The notes beneath the pieces are model-generated. The model searched no databases and was not told where the DNA came from. It saw only the letters and a list, made by a program, of their open reading frames with translations. Positions 35,187-46,182 of a DNA stretch of 64,000 nt are shown one piece after another (position 1 is the first letter of the stretch; every line of letters begins with the position of its first letter). The position numbers and the translations under genes are program-made. Source of the stretch: Lindgomyces ingoldianus (Eukaryota > Ascomycota > Dothideomycetes > Pleosporales > Lindgomycetaceae); contig NW_022985205.1 in assembly GCF_010093535.1 (NCBI RefSeq), positions 348,161-412,160 of the forward strand, read 5' to 3'.

Positions 35187-35542
35187 TGTGTAGGGTGTAG
35201 AGGAGAGCGAGGATCACCGGTGGTGGTTGGGCGTTCAGCGCATCGTGAAGGGTGCTTACTGGGGGATGAATGCGGAGAGCGAGGATTGCGACGATGTCAC
35301 GATGTCTGGGCGGCGTGAACGCGTCCGCGGATGGGCGGCTAGCGCGTTTGAGAGGCCAATCGTCATAGTGGGGGCGGACCGAGGCTTTGACAGAGCAGGT
35401 GCTCAGAGAGATCGTGGGAAAACCCTACTGCAACTTTTCTTCTCCGCTTTTTAACAACTGCGTGGTTTGGTAATTCAGCATTTAGAACGGCGTCTTCACT
35501 TCTCAGGCCTGGAGCCACCACACCAAGACTCAGCAATCCAAC
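35187..35542. promoter_or_regulatory. Shared divergent promoter, SCC4 / EMB8-like hydrolase
   Basis: 356 bp between two start codons facing away from each other. No clear TATA box or other consensus element identified. Confidence 0.5.
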
Positions 35543-36909
35543 ATGTCTTGGCTAATCGGCCATGCCAAGACAACATACACCCATCACAACTCCTCCATAA
35601 CCCTCACCACAAAATCCGGTTCCAAAACCTCTCTTTCATCCCTCTCTAAAGCAGTGATCCCTCCCTGTAGATTAAATCCCCTACTCTTCAACGGCCACCT
35701 CCAGACAGTCTGGACTGCCGTCAAAGACGCCGGGCCCACGATCTACTATAAACGCCATATCTTCCAATCCACGCACTCTGTCTATCCCGGACAATTCGGC
35801 ATCGACATTGTTGTCCGCGAATCTAGCCCTGAGGATCCGGAGCTTCCGGAACGGACTACGTATTTTGAAGATGGGGAGTTAGAAATGATTCGTTCTGAGG
35901 ATGAGAAGCCGATGGTTATTTGCTTGCACGGGCTAACCGGAGGATCTCATGAAGTTTATTTAAGACAGGTTGTAGCGCCCCTTCAAGATGCGGGTTGGGA
36001 GGCTTGCGTGGTGAATTCAAGGGGGTGTGCTGGGGTCAAGATCACGAGTCCCCAGCTGTACAACGCGAGATCAACGTGGGATATTCGGCAGGCGGTGGGC
36101 TGGCTGAGAGAGACATTTCCGAATCGCCCGTTGTATGCTGTTGGCTTTTCGCTAGGGGCGAATGTGCTGACGAATTATGTTGGTGAAGAGGGCGCAAGCT
36201 GCGAGCTCAAAGCTGCAGTTGTGTGTTCGAATCCCTGGAATTTAGAGGTATGCCATCATGCACTGAGTAGGACGTATTTAGGGCGGGAGGTTTATTCGAG
36301 GACATTGTGCAAAAACTTGCAGAAGCTATACGACATGCACAAGGAGGAGATATTGAAGAATCCGAAAATCGACCGGGAGAAGGTTAGAGCATGCAGGTAT
36401 CTGTATGAATTCGACAGGTGGGTTAACGACTCCTACTGATAGAGTCCTTGCTGATATCTTGGGCGTTAGGCATGTACAGGCTCCCACATGGGGTTATCCT
36501 ACTGAAGGAGCATATTATCGGGATGCTCAGTCCTGCGATGCAGTGACCGCCATTAAGATTCCTTTCCTCGGGATCAATGCTGAAGATGACCCAGTACGCT
36601 GCTTCCACCAATTCAAACGATTTGTCCTAATATACATAGGTCTCTTCCATTGAGGCAATCCCGTACGAAGAGTTCAAGCAGAACCCTTACACCGTACTCT
36701 GCACCACCAACTGGGGCGGGCATTTGAGTTGGTTCCAATTGGGTGGAGAGAGGTGGTTCGCGAGTGCGGTAGCAGAATTTTTGAAGAAGATGCAGGACAT
36801 CGACCTGGCCGCACCAAGAGAAAGTAGAGAGACCAATGGAAGTGTTGTACCGGCCAACAAGTATCCGATTTTCGACCCGTCCCATAGGCGGCTAATTCTT
36901 CCGTTATGA
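35543..36909 (+). CDS. EMB8/YheT-type alpha/beta hydrolase
   Basis: join(35543..36417,36470..36593,36640..36909) gives 422 residues; introns of 52 and 46 nt keep phase and rebuild the family signature HVQAPTWGYPTEGAYYRD. This is the AB-hydrolase group of bacterial YheT, plant EMB8 and yeast EHT1/EEB1 (acyl-CoA:ethanol acyltransferase/esterase). Landmarks: ICLHGLTGGSHEVY (oxyanion region), VNSRGCAG, the nucleophile elbow GFSLGAN, the acid in NAEDDP and the catalytic His in WGGHLSW. No signal peptide. It is likely an intracellular lipid esterase or ethyl-ester synthase; its activity cannot be set from sequence. It is convergent with LOC1 with 91 bp between stops. Confidence 0.9.
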
Positions 36910-37000
36910 TCAAAGGTGGAGGAGTTCTGGAGTCTGGAATGTATAGACCATGGAAATCCCAACGTAGGCCTAGACCTGCAGCAATGGCACTATATTCTTA

Positions 37001-37673
37001 TCATCCAAAAGACACCCTCTTCTTCTTTGGCTTCGTAGTTTCAGGTGGCGCGTTCTCGACATTTTCCACGCTCACAGGATCCGACTGCCTCCCCTTCCGC
37101 TTCTTCTTCAAACTCTGCTTAGTCACCTCCTGCTAACAATTAGCACACACCCACGGATACGTTCAGCAAGTACCTTCAGCAAACTAAAGCTATACTCACA
37201 AATTGCGCCTTCTTAACTTCACTTCGCTTCTCCATCTCCTTCCTCTTCGCTTCCCGCACCTCCTCCCACTGCCTAGCCTTCATAATTTTACTCTCAATAT
37301 GCCCCTCCTTCTCCGCATTCACCATACTCATAATCGCCATCATACTCTCCGCATCATCCACAAACTTCTTGCCTTTCTTCTGACCTTTCGGCTTTGCGAT
37401 TCCGGCGGGAACAATCCCATTCAGTTTTGGGATATCGAGCTCGGCCTCGGAGTATACACGCTTCTTTCTCTTGCCGTCGGTGAGTTTAGATTTGGACTTT
37501 GTCTTTTGCGCTCCGCCAGGCTTGGCGAGCGAGAGATTTTTAGACTTGCGCTTTGAGATGCCGGTGGGCGCTGCGCCGGGTTTGGTGGGCTTTGAGGACC
37601 TTGAGGACTTTTTTAAGGGGCTGGGTGATTTCCCTTTGCCTTTTGCGCTATTTGAGGGGCGCGTGGGCGCCAT
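37001..37673 (-). CDS. LOC1: Ribosome biogenesis / mRNA localisation protein Loc1
   Basis: complement(join(37001..37129,37200..37673)) gives 200 residues; the 70 nt intron (GTGAGT...GCTAAC...GCAG) is phase 0. Lys/Ser-rich throughout, with the conserved core [22 protein letters not shown], then a predicted helix [22 protein letters not shown] and a basic C-terminal tail KKKRVSFG. This matches fungal Loc1, a nucleolar RNA-binding protein of the pre-60S particle also involved in ASH1 mRNA localisation in yeast. Length is close to the yeast protein (204). Divergent from VPS68. Confidence 0.85.
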
Positions 37674-37931
37674 TACAAAATCCTAAACCCAGTGGTGAAG
37701 AGATGCAGGTTTCCTCCTCAGTGTCTGAACTTTTCTCTAAGCGCAGACAGCGATCGGGATGTCGAAACGCCGCGGTCTTGGCACGCGTTGACGACACCCC
37801 AGCCCCCAGCCTCGCATAGCCGTAGCCAGCAACGACAGCTCTACAGAACAGAACACTACGAGTCCACAGCTCGACAACTTCATTCCCACGACCTCTTACT
37901 GTCTGCTCTTACATAGCAAAGCAACACCAAC
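37674..37931. promoter_or_regulatory. Shared divergent promoter, LOC1 / VPS68
   Basis: 258 bp between the two starts. Short CT-rich tracts are present; no defined element recognised. Confidence 0.5.
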
Positions 37932-38597
37932 ATGTCCTCCCACCGCCTCTTCCGCTTCCCCAGGCCAGCCTGGCTGAACAGCGCGAACACCAGGACCTTC
38001 GGCGTCTATACAGCTGGAGCGTTGGTAGGCTAACCTCTCCCCCGTCGCCTCTTCCCCTCTACTCCCAAATATTGGAGTGAGAGAAGAGTGGCTGATCGTG
38101 TATCCCTAGTTCTCCCTAGGGTTCTATCTCTTAATCGACTGCGCCGTCTTCTCCAAATCCGCCATGAACCCGTCCGACCCCCCCGTGCACATCACCTTCG
38201 TAGACTGGATCCCGGGGATCTGCTCCGCACTCGGCATGCTCGTCATCAACTCGATCGACAAATCACGGCTGTCCGCCGACAGCTTTAGTTACTCCGGGAA
38301 CGGGGTTGCGTGGAAGGCGCGCCTGGTGCTGTTTCTGGGGTTTGCGTTGCTGGCAGGCGGGCTGGCGGGGAGCGTTGTGATTCTCGTATTGAAGTATGTG
38401 GTGCCGGAGTACACGTGGCCGACGATCTGGATGGGAGTGGGGAATGTGGTTGCGAATGGGCTGGTTATGCTTAGGTGAGTCGAACGGGCAAGGCTGTGTT
38501 GGGCTGGGAATTTGATTGCTAACTCAAGAGTAGTTCTGCTGTGCTCTGGGTTGCGCAGAATATGGAGGATGAGTATACTTACAACCTTGCTCTTTGA
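37932..38597 (+). CDS. VPS68: Vps68 (TMEM50-family) membrane protein
   Basis: join(37932..38024,38110..38474,38534..38597) gives 173 residues; introns of 85 and 59 nt keep phase. Four hydrophobic segments are visible (TAGALFSLGFYLLIDCAVF; FVDWIPGICSALGMLVI; VLFLGFALLAGGLAGSVVIL; MGVGNVVANGLVMLSSAVLW), and the conserved family blocks NSIDKSRLSADSFSY and QNMEDEYTYNLAL end the protein. In yeast Vps68 binds Vps55 in an endosomal membrane complex needed for traffic from the late endosome to the vacuole. Its partner gene VPS55 is the next gene, in convergent orientation. Confidence 0.95.
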
Positions 38598-39066
38598 GCA
38601 CACAGGAGATATCTTGGAGAAGAGTGGACAACGGCTGAAGTGTGGCGCAGCACGTCGAGATGTGTGATATCAATAGTATATCCACGGTTTCACCATATCA
38701 CGTTTGAGCATTTTCTCTTATATGTACAATTAACTGGAAGGCGTAGTGGACAGTTTTTTGTGTCAAATCATCCATTTACAGCACCAACGATCGCAGTTGG
38801 ACAAGTTGGATATGCCGTGCTATATCTTCAATAGAACAAATGCAACATAAGCCCTATATTCATACACAAGTATCCCACTCCAAAAGAAACCCTTCCGTAC
38901 TCCATACTTCAGGACCAAAGTCATTAATTCTCACACAAACCCGTGCCTAAACGAGGCCGAGCGTGCCACTCCAGCGCAACACGGCGTCCGAGACGAAGGT
39001 GGTCTTTCTAACGGGAGTTCCACATCTTCGTACCCTTTCCCCTCATTCCTCCCCTTCCTGGCCTAG
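38598..39066. other. Convergent 3' spacer VPS68 / VPS55
   Basis: 469 bp between two stop codons, with room for both 3' UTRs. No coding or repeat signal seen. Confidence 0.45.
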
Positions 39067-39629
39067 TCAGAATTCTTGCTCTTCCTGGAAGAACAGCGTG
39101 AAGCTAATGATGGTTCCGTAAATCAGTAAACCACCAATAATCGACATGACCATGGCGCCGCCTAGAATCTGCGCTGAGTGGTACAGTAACGCTGGAAGAG
39201 CTGCGATTTCATATTAGCAGGCATGCACACATCCCATCAACAAAAATCCCTTCTCCCTATCCCATCTACTATTTCCAAGCGTAGAGCTGAGAGCGGGGCT
39301 GTGTAGGGCTAGTCTTACCGATCCCCATAACGACAAGGAAGCCTGTCAAGAATCGCCCAAAATCAATGACCCCCGAGCCAGACGACTCCATGAAGTCGTC
39401 GGGGTTTGCGGCGCGTCCGCAGATCCAATTTGGTAGCGGCGCGATCACATAAGTGGCCACGACTAGCAGGGTTAGGTAGTTGTGGTAGAGGGCGGCCGAG
39501 AGGATAACAAGCAGGAAACCGATTGCTAGGACCTGGGGGACAAGTTAGAATGGCAGGGAGGGGAGGGGAGGGGTGTAGAGGACGCAGACATACGAATGAA
39601 AGCGCAATGATGGTCTTTAGCCCTGCCAT
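39067..39629 (-). CDS. VPS55: Vps55 (OB-RGRP/VPS55 family) membrane protein
   Basis: complement(join(39067..39200,39319..39532,39594..39629)) gives 127 residues, the normal family length. The introns (118 and 61 nt) keep phase; exon 1 has only 12 codons (MAGLKTIIALSF). Four hydrophobic segments surround the strongly conserved loop APLPNWICGRAANPDDF, and the end is SFTLFFQEEQEF. This is the VPS55/leptin-receptor-overlapping-transcript family. With Vps68 it forms an endosomal complex controlling late steps of endosome-to-vacuole transport. Confidence 0.95.
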
Positions 39630-40048
39630 AGCTGGTGGTGGGAGCCTAGGGCTGGAGGGATTGCTGATGGGGGAGGACGGGCGCCGGAGCTCAGAGAGAC
39701 ACTAGTATATGAGAAGACGAGTAGTTACAGGCTGCAAAGCGGTGCTAGAGGGGTTGCCGGGAGTGAATGTGGTGAGGTTGAGGTTGCGTAGCGCCGATGA
39801 GGCTGGGGTTGCGGATCCCTGCTCGTTCCGCGCTCGGGCCGTTTGGAGCTCGCGAAGCTTCGTAACTTCAGAGGTGCCTTGGACACCCACAAACACACCA
39901 ACTGAAGCTGTTTACCCGCAATCCACGTCTCTCTCTTCTACTCTTTCACCTTCCTCAAGGCCGCCCAATCTCCTTGAGCTACATCAACCCCTCTCCTACT
40001 TGATTCCACCGCTCCCCCCGCCGTCAAATCACAGCTTCGGCATTCACC
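39630..40048. promoter_or_regulatory. Shared divergent promoter, VPS55 / PRE5
   Basis: 419 bp between divergent starts. I looked for the yeast proteasome element GGTGGCAAA on both strands and did not find it. Confidence 0.5.
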
Positions 40049-40914
40049 ATGTTCAGAAACAACTATGACAACGATTCGGTGACCTTGTATGTGTTCACAA
40101 CCAACCGTGTTTGCGCTTATTGACACTTTCAGCTCACCACAAGGTCGCATCTTCCAAGTCGAATATGCATCAGAAGCTGTGAAGCAAGGTTCCGTCGTCG
40201 TAGGCATTGTGAGCAAGACCCACGCCGTGCTAGCCGCGATCAAGGTCCGCCTCCCCAATCCCAATCAGCCACCCCAAATCTAACATCTTAATCCAGCGCA
40301 ATGCAGAAGAGCTCTCTTCGTACCAAAAGAAAATCATCCCAATAGACAGCCACTACGGCATCGCACTCGCCGGCCTCGCCTCCGACGCCCGCGTCCTCTC
40401 CAACTTCATGAAACAGCAATCACTCGCCTCACGTCTGACGTACGACCGCGCAATCCCGCTCTCCGAAATCACCCTGCGCATCGCCGACCGCGCGCAGACG
40501 AACACGCAGCAGTACGGCAAGCGACCCTATGGTGTAGGCCTGCTGATTGCGGGCGTGGATAGCAAGGGTCCACATCTGTTCGAATTCCAGCCGAGCGGGG
40601 TTACGCAGGAGATGGTTGCGTGTGGGATCGGTGCCAGGAGTCAGATGGCAAGGACGTATCTTGAGAGGCATCTGGATAGCTTTGGGGGCTGTGGACGGGA
40701 GGAGTTGATCAAGCATGCGTTGAGGGCGTTGAAGGAGAGTCTGAGCCAGGACAAGGAGCTTACGGTAGATAACACGAGTGTCGGCATTGGTGGCATTGGA
40801 GAGAACTTCGCCCTATATGAGGGTCAGGACATCGCTGAGTGGCTGGATGCGACGTTCGAGAATCGGGAAGGTGGAGATGACGAGGGCGGTGATGCAATGG
40901 AGACGGATTCGTGA
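40049..40914 (+). CDS. PRE5: 20S proteasome subunit alpha6 (Pre5/PSMA1)
   Basis: join(40049..40086,40133..40244,40297..40914) gives 255 residues; introns of 46 and 52 nt keep phase. The N-terminus [18 protein letters not shown] carries the alpha-subunit signature, followed by [49 protein letters not shown] and [23 protein letters not shown] and QKNT-like segments match the alpha6 subunit rather than the other six alphas. It lacks the catalytic Thr, as alpha subunits do. The tail is acidic ([14 protein letters not shown]). It forms part of the outer ring of the proteasome in cytosol and nucleus. Confidence 0.95.
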
Positions 40915-41272
40915 GGATGATCTCGGATAGCGGACTGCTGTCGATTCACTTCCTACGGGTAGCTACTAAGGCTAGATGCTTGGTGTCACGATAGAGTTGG
41001 GTTTCTGGTATGAAATCTGAAATGCAATGCCATGCAGTTATAAGAAACCTAAATCCAAATCATGCATTATGAAAATAAATCATCCTTGTACAAAATCCCC
41101 GTTCAACTTGCTCAATCGCATCCGCCTGTCGATATGTCCGATCAGGTCACGTGCCCGGAAATCTCCAGCTCTGCCCGAAATCTCTCGGCAACCCTCAAGC
41201 TCGACACCATCACCCACCCACCTACCCAACCACAACCTACCAAACCCCTCAACCACACCTCCAGTCATCGCA
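40915..41272. other. Spacer PRE5 / ATP15
   Basis: 358 bp holding the PRE5 3' end and the ATP15 promoter; the last 120 bp are rich in CCA/CAAC and probably a 5' leader. No further gene seen. Confidence 0.4.
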
Positions 41273-41620
41273 ATGGCATTCGCCTGGAAAGCCGCCGGCC
41301 TCACGTAGTCCTCTCCTCCCCCTGTCCCGCCGACGCATCTCAATTGACTCGGTTCCTAGATACAACCGCTATGTCGCAGTCGCATCTCGCGTCGTGCGCC
41401 GTTCCCTCAAGGAGGATCAGCGAGTTGCTGTTGAGCGGAGGGGAGAGATGGATCTGAGGTTTGCTAAGTGGGAGGTGAGTTGCAATACTATGAGAGTCTG
41501 ATGGCCGTTGGCGCAGAGGCTGATGGAAAACAGAACGGAAAGCAGGGCGAGACTAAGAACCTTGCGAGTGCGAATGAGGCGGCGATGGCAGAGCAGGCGA
41601 GCTCATCTTCTAGCTCGTAG
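41273..41620 (+). CDS. ATP15: Mitochondrial ATP synthase epsilon subunit
   Basis: join(41273..41304,41360..41474,41519..41620) gives 82 residues. The core MAFAWKAAGLTYNRYVAVASRVVRRSLKE and ERRGEMDLRFAKWE is diagnostic of the F1 epsilon subunit (yeast Atp15), which sits on the central stalk in the mitochondrial matrix. The first intron is 55 nt and in phase. For the second (donor GTGAGT at 41475) only an acceptor read as CAGAG, two bases past the better CAG, keeps the frame; the tail then runs ADGKQNGKQGETKNL and ends in a Ser run. The tail after KWE is therefore less sure. The protein has no separate presequence, as in yeast. Confidence 0.85.
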
Positions 41621-41954
41621 ACACACATACACCGAAAACCAGCAGTGGAAGGAAGGAAATGGGATGGAGTGGGGCGGGAAAGCTATTCGGGTTGATGGAT
41701 AGACGGATCTGTATATTCTGTACTCTATCGAAAACCCCGCGAAAGGGCTGCGAAAAATAGCCAATGCACAAAAACTTTTGAGCTTCAATGTATTGCCATA
41801 TATGATTGTATGTAATTGTGCAAGTCGTGATGCTGTGGCCGTTCCTTGTCTGGGAATTGCACTGCAGTGAGCTCTTTGCGGACTTGTCGCAGCTGCATGG
41901 AACTCGGCTGTCTTAAATCCTTTGCCGCATTGGCAACCACTCCTTCCACACAAC
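41621..41954. other. Spacer ATP15 / MAK10
   Basis: 334 bp between co-directional genes; it should hold the MAK10 promoter. Nothing else recognised. Confidence 0.4.
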
Positions 41955-44678
41955 ATGGCAGAGAACCATGGCACAACATCCGGAGAATCTACAGCTGTTG
42001 TCAAGTCTCTTAATATATCAGGTCTATTACCCTATTCATTATTCTCACGTTGCGGGAAATACTGACACTACTCTGGTTCTGCAAAAGATGGCGCGAGCTC
42101 CGACCTGCGATCTCCTCCGGCCGACCTACCTTTGAGGCAGGCCTTCCATCCTGCCCCCCAGCCAACATTTCGTGATATTACCGAAAAGTTTATTAGGGCC
42201 TGTAGCGGTTCGTGGGTTTTTTTTTTACTTTCCTCTCATTGAGTTTTATGGATCCGGGGATTTTACTTGAGCTAGTCAACAGTCACGTGCTCTGCCAAAT
42301 TATCAAATTCGTCTCCCCGACCAAGATTGGCTGTATGGGTCGCTAATTGATGTTATAGCTCTAGATACTGGCCAGCTAGTCAAAGATGAGTACTTCACGC
42401 TCTTCGAGTCCATCGGGGCTCTTGAAGTGAGTATTTCTACCCCCAGATTTGCTACTAATCCTGACCTCACATTTAAGATCATGGACCCTAAAATGGACAG
42501 TGGTTTCCTCCAGCCGGGGGAGACCCTTGAAGACGCCTACGATACTCTTGCTCCTCTCCTTCCAGAAGAAGTAATCGGCATCATGGACCAACTCCTCTCT
42601 TACGAAATGGCTTGGCATAGAGGATACCCACTATCCCAAACGCTCTTCACCTCGGTGTATATTGACAAACTGCTTTGGCCTGAACCGAAGACTTTTGAGC
42701 AAGCGCAGTTCTACCGAGATGGGCCGCCCGATAATAAGAGGCCGGGTGTGCTGCTAGAAGTACTGAGAGCATACTGTCTTGCACTAATCAAGTGCTGTGA
42801 TTTTGTCAATGCAAAGGTCACGAGTAGGGATTACTATGAAGAAGAGGATTTCTGTACACATACGTATAATCGGGTGCTTTTTGTTGGCACGCCGGTGGAT
42901 GTATTTTCGAGGGAGCTAGATGCTGCGGTGGAGCGGATGGAAGAGTGAGTGCTCTTCCGGTTTTACATGTCTGTTCTATTGATAAGAAGCTTACTAACCT
43001 TCATAGCACGGATTTAGAAATGAATTTAGCGCTCCAAGAAGCTTTAATAGCCCGCCTTAACTTTCGGAAGGATTTCCTCGTAGCCTTAGACTTCCACAGC
43101 CCAATCGAGCGCCTCGACAAATCCTGGCCACCAATCTTCTCAAACCTCATCAGCCTCAACGCTACCCACCAGCTCGGAAAATCTGTTCCAGGAGCTTTCA
43201 GTACAAAACTCCAACGTCGGCTCGCTAGCACCGTCCCTCCCCGTCCAATCGTAGAACTCGATTTCGCAGATGCCTTCCAGACCCTCAAACAACTCTGTCT
43301 CGACTGCGAAGAAGCCACGCACTTCACAAGGCTGGAACCGGATCCCCTCGAATACCAATCCTTCCTATGGGCCTACGCATCTCGAAACCCCACACCTCTT
43401 CCATACTCTAGATCCTACCTCGCAACTCTCCTCTTCCATCCCACAACCCTAAACGCAACAACCTCGATCCCTCTAGCCGACCTCCGCACACTCGTGCTTC
43501 CAGCATCTCCCCTCCTCGACCCCACAAACTGGACTCTGTCACCCCCGCGAAATTTAATGCTTCCAAAACCCCCCCGTCTCCAACTTGCGCTGTATATTGA
43601 CGAATTCATCGAACGCTCCGGACAACCCTATCTCGAATTCTGGACGGCCCTTGGCCAAAACCGCTGTCGCCTACGTCGCATGCTCGGACACGTTATTATT
43701 AGTTGGGACCAGCTTCAAAACGACGCCGGGATTGTGGACGAAGACATCCACGCCACGCTGGAAGAAATGGGAACCCAGGTTCAGGACCAAGTGTTAGCGT
43801 ATCCGCTAACAAGCTGGACATATGCTAAGAAACTAACGATGCTTGAGAAAATGATCCTTTTGGGATTCGAACAGGACATTTACCTCCCGGACGAGTACGC
43901 TGGACAATACTTCTTTTTATCTACCGTCTCATCGAGAAGACGAGACCTGTTATCCAACATCCTCGCGCACCTACAATACCGACATCGATGCCTGCTCTCG
44001 TGCGTCGAACCAGACCTCCCCAAAGCAGCCGAGGTGGAGGAAAGTATTGGATATTTGCAAACGCTTCACGCAGGAGCCACCGGTATATGGTCTCTTAGCA
44101 CCGCACTTTTTCACTTCTATACCCTGCTGATGTATCTCCGTCTCCTTCCTATCCCGAACCGGCCATTCAGCTCCGAAACTCTAAGGTATGAACTTCGTAT
44201 GAAACCGTTTCTTACACTGCAGCCGCCGGAGGTTTTGCCGTTTGAGGAGTTTAGAGAAAGGGTAAGGCCGTTTGGTGACTATGTAGCCCCGGATGCGGGG
44301 TTTTGGAAAGAGGTTGCGGATGGGGGGAGTGGGGGCAGGCTGTGGAAAGAGATAGATGCGTGTGTGAGGGATGCCAAGGAGGCGTTTGCGAGTGTTAAGA
44401 AGGCGGGTGCGAAGAAGGCGAGAGCGGGGGGTGTGGAGCGGGATTGGGGGAGGGAGGTGCAGGGTGTGCTGGCGAGTTGTGTGGCGCTTGGGGTGGGGGC
44501 TGCTGGGGTGAAAGGTGCATTGAAAGAGGTAGGGGGTGGGAAAGCGGGCGGAAAGAGGAAAGCGGAAGGGGGAATGAGGTTGGGGTTGGAGTTGGGGGTT
44601 AAGGTGGAGATCCCGGGAATTGGGACGGGAAAGAGGTATGCAGAGGGGTGGGTTGTTGGGAAGGTTGTTAAGGGGTAG
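41955..44678 (+). CDS. MAK10: NatC N-acetyltransferase auxiliary subunit Mak10/Naa35
   Basis: join(41955..42021,42088..42207,42359..42426,42478..42944,43007..44678) gives 797 residues with all phases consistent. Introns 1 and 2 have weaker donors (GTCTAT, GTTCGT) and the second is long (151 nt). The family core is clear: TGQLVKDEYFTLFESIGALEIMDPKMDSG, SLPEEVIGIMDQLL-type helices, YEMAWHRGYPLSQTLFTS, RAYCLALIKCCDFVNAKV, and EEEDFCTHTYNRVLF. The middle is all-helical, with LFHFYTLLMYLRLLPIP late. The last ~130 residues are Gly/Lys-rich. Mak10 anchors the Mak3/Naa30 catalytic subunit to ribosomes for N-terminal acetylation of Met-hydrophobic starts. Confidence 0.9.
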
Positions 44679-46182
44679 GTGGGGAGGGGACTTTCTGAGA
44701 GTTTCGGTTCTAGCAAAGGGATGCGGTTTAAAGTGGGATGTGTATAAGGTTGTAGAAACTAGAGGTAATTCTGATGTGATATCAAATCTGGACGATGCTC
44801 ATGGTTTGGTGGATTTAAGAGTCTCCTGGGGTTGCATACGTATGAAGCGATTAATTAAGTAGCATAACCTGCATTTTGGGTATCTGTCTGTCGAATCGGT
44901 GTGGGTATGGGTATATCCACCTGTCCGTCCCTTACAATCCGTCCATAACCACCCGTCCATTCATTCCGCACGCCAAAACGCCAAAACACCATCTTCCATC
45001 CTCTAGCAGTCATTGATCCACCGTCTTCTCTTGTATCTGCACATCAGACACACCTGAACGGCCTGCACCTTGATCGTCGGAGACGAGTGAGAAGTCCGTC
45101 CCGTCCCACCCCACTTCCCACAACAGCACTCCTTATTTCTCGCCCTGACACCCGTCCATATCCTGCCACAAAGTCTCCATAGATTAGCAATACGCATCTT
45201 CGTAATGGCATTATCCCGCGAACTTCGCCAAACAATCCGCGCGCACCTTGCGTATGCTTCGGGCTGTGATCACGCGCTCGCCAGATTGTTTAGATGCGAT
45301 TCCAGCTTCCTTAATAAGGCTGTTTTGGGTGTGTTAGCTGGTGTGTTTATAGATTTGAGCATGGTGGGGGCAGGATTTGTGGATAGATGTGCTTGTATGT
45401 ACAAGTACATCCGCGCAGTTAACCGCATGGATAGTCTTGTATAATCTGGGCGGGCCTATGTCGCTACGGACATCCATCCCCGATCAAGTTTCTGCGGTGG
45501 TTTGTAGAGGGAGAGGAGGGAATGTTGAAGTAGGGCGGAAGCTACACTTACTCCTGTAAGAACAGCGCGTAGTTCAGAAAGATCTATCAACCGCCTCATT
45601 AGTTAACCTAATATTCAAAATGCCTTTCTCTATTTATTTTAGGGGCGGTGTAAGGTGACGTACGAGGATATCCACATTTTTGCTTAATTTCTGATTTGTA
45701 TTTGCCTTGACGATCTTCTTGAGGGTGCCGCGTGGGTAAAGGGTTTTACCGCCTGCCATTGTGGATGCACGCCGGGCTTCGCGAAAGACTCCCTTCTGCT
45801 TGGGCGGGAGTGGGTGGTTTGAGGATGTGTGGGCGGGGTTGTGGGTGTAGAGGAGTTCGAGTCCCGGCGGGGAGGATCAATGATGTCGTTGTTTGCTTGT
45901 TGAGTGAGGACGTGATTTGTTGGTCCGTGCACCACGGATTCAGCACCCTCTCACGTGTGTCCGCACTGCAGGCTTCGGCCAATTAGCGTTGTGCAATAGT
46001 CATTCTTCCAAGTGCTGCTATGCAAGACATCAGAAAAGCAAAATGATATTCTTCATATAAAACACTTCTATCTGATCTGATCTGATCCTAATCACAGAGT
46101 AATGGTACACATCCATCCATGCATTCCCCCAAGCGACCAAAATTTTGCTCTCCTTCCCGTTTCAGTCAACATCAAGCGATAT
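44679..46182. other. 1.5 kb convergent spacer MAK10 / QCR2
   Basis: No supported gene. A small plus-strand frame at 45205-45444 (MALSRELRQTIRAHLAYASG...) could start a short protein but has no motif. Tandem CTGAT units lie near 46071-46090. Confidence 0.4.

Noticed and set aside
41508..41702. Arg-rich 64-residue frame downstream of ATP15
   Set aside because: It is the out-of-frame reading of the ATP15 last exon.
44279..44716. 145-residue minus-strand frame over the MAK10 end
   Set aside because: Pro/Ala/Ser-rich antisense of the Gly/Lys-rich MAK10 tail.
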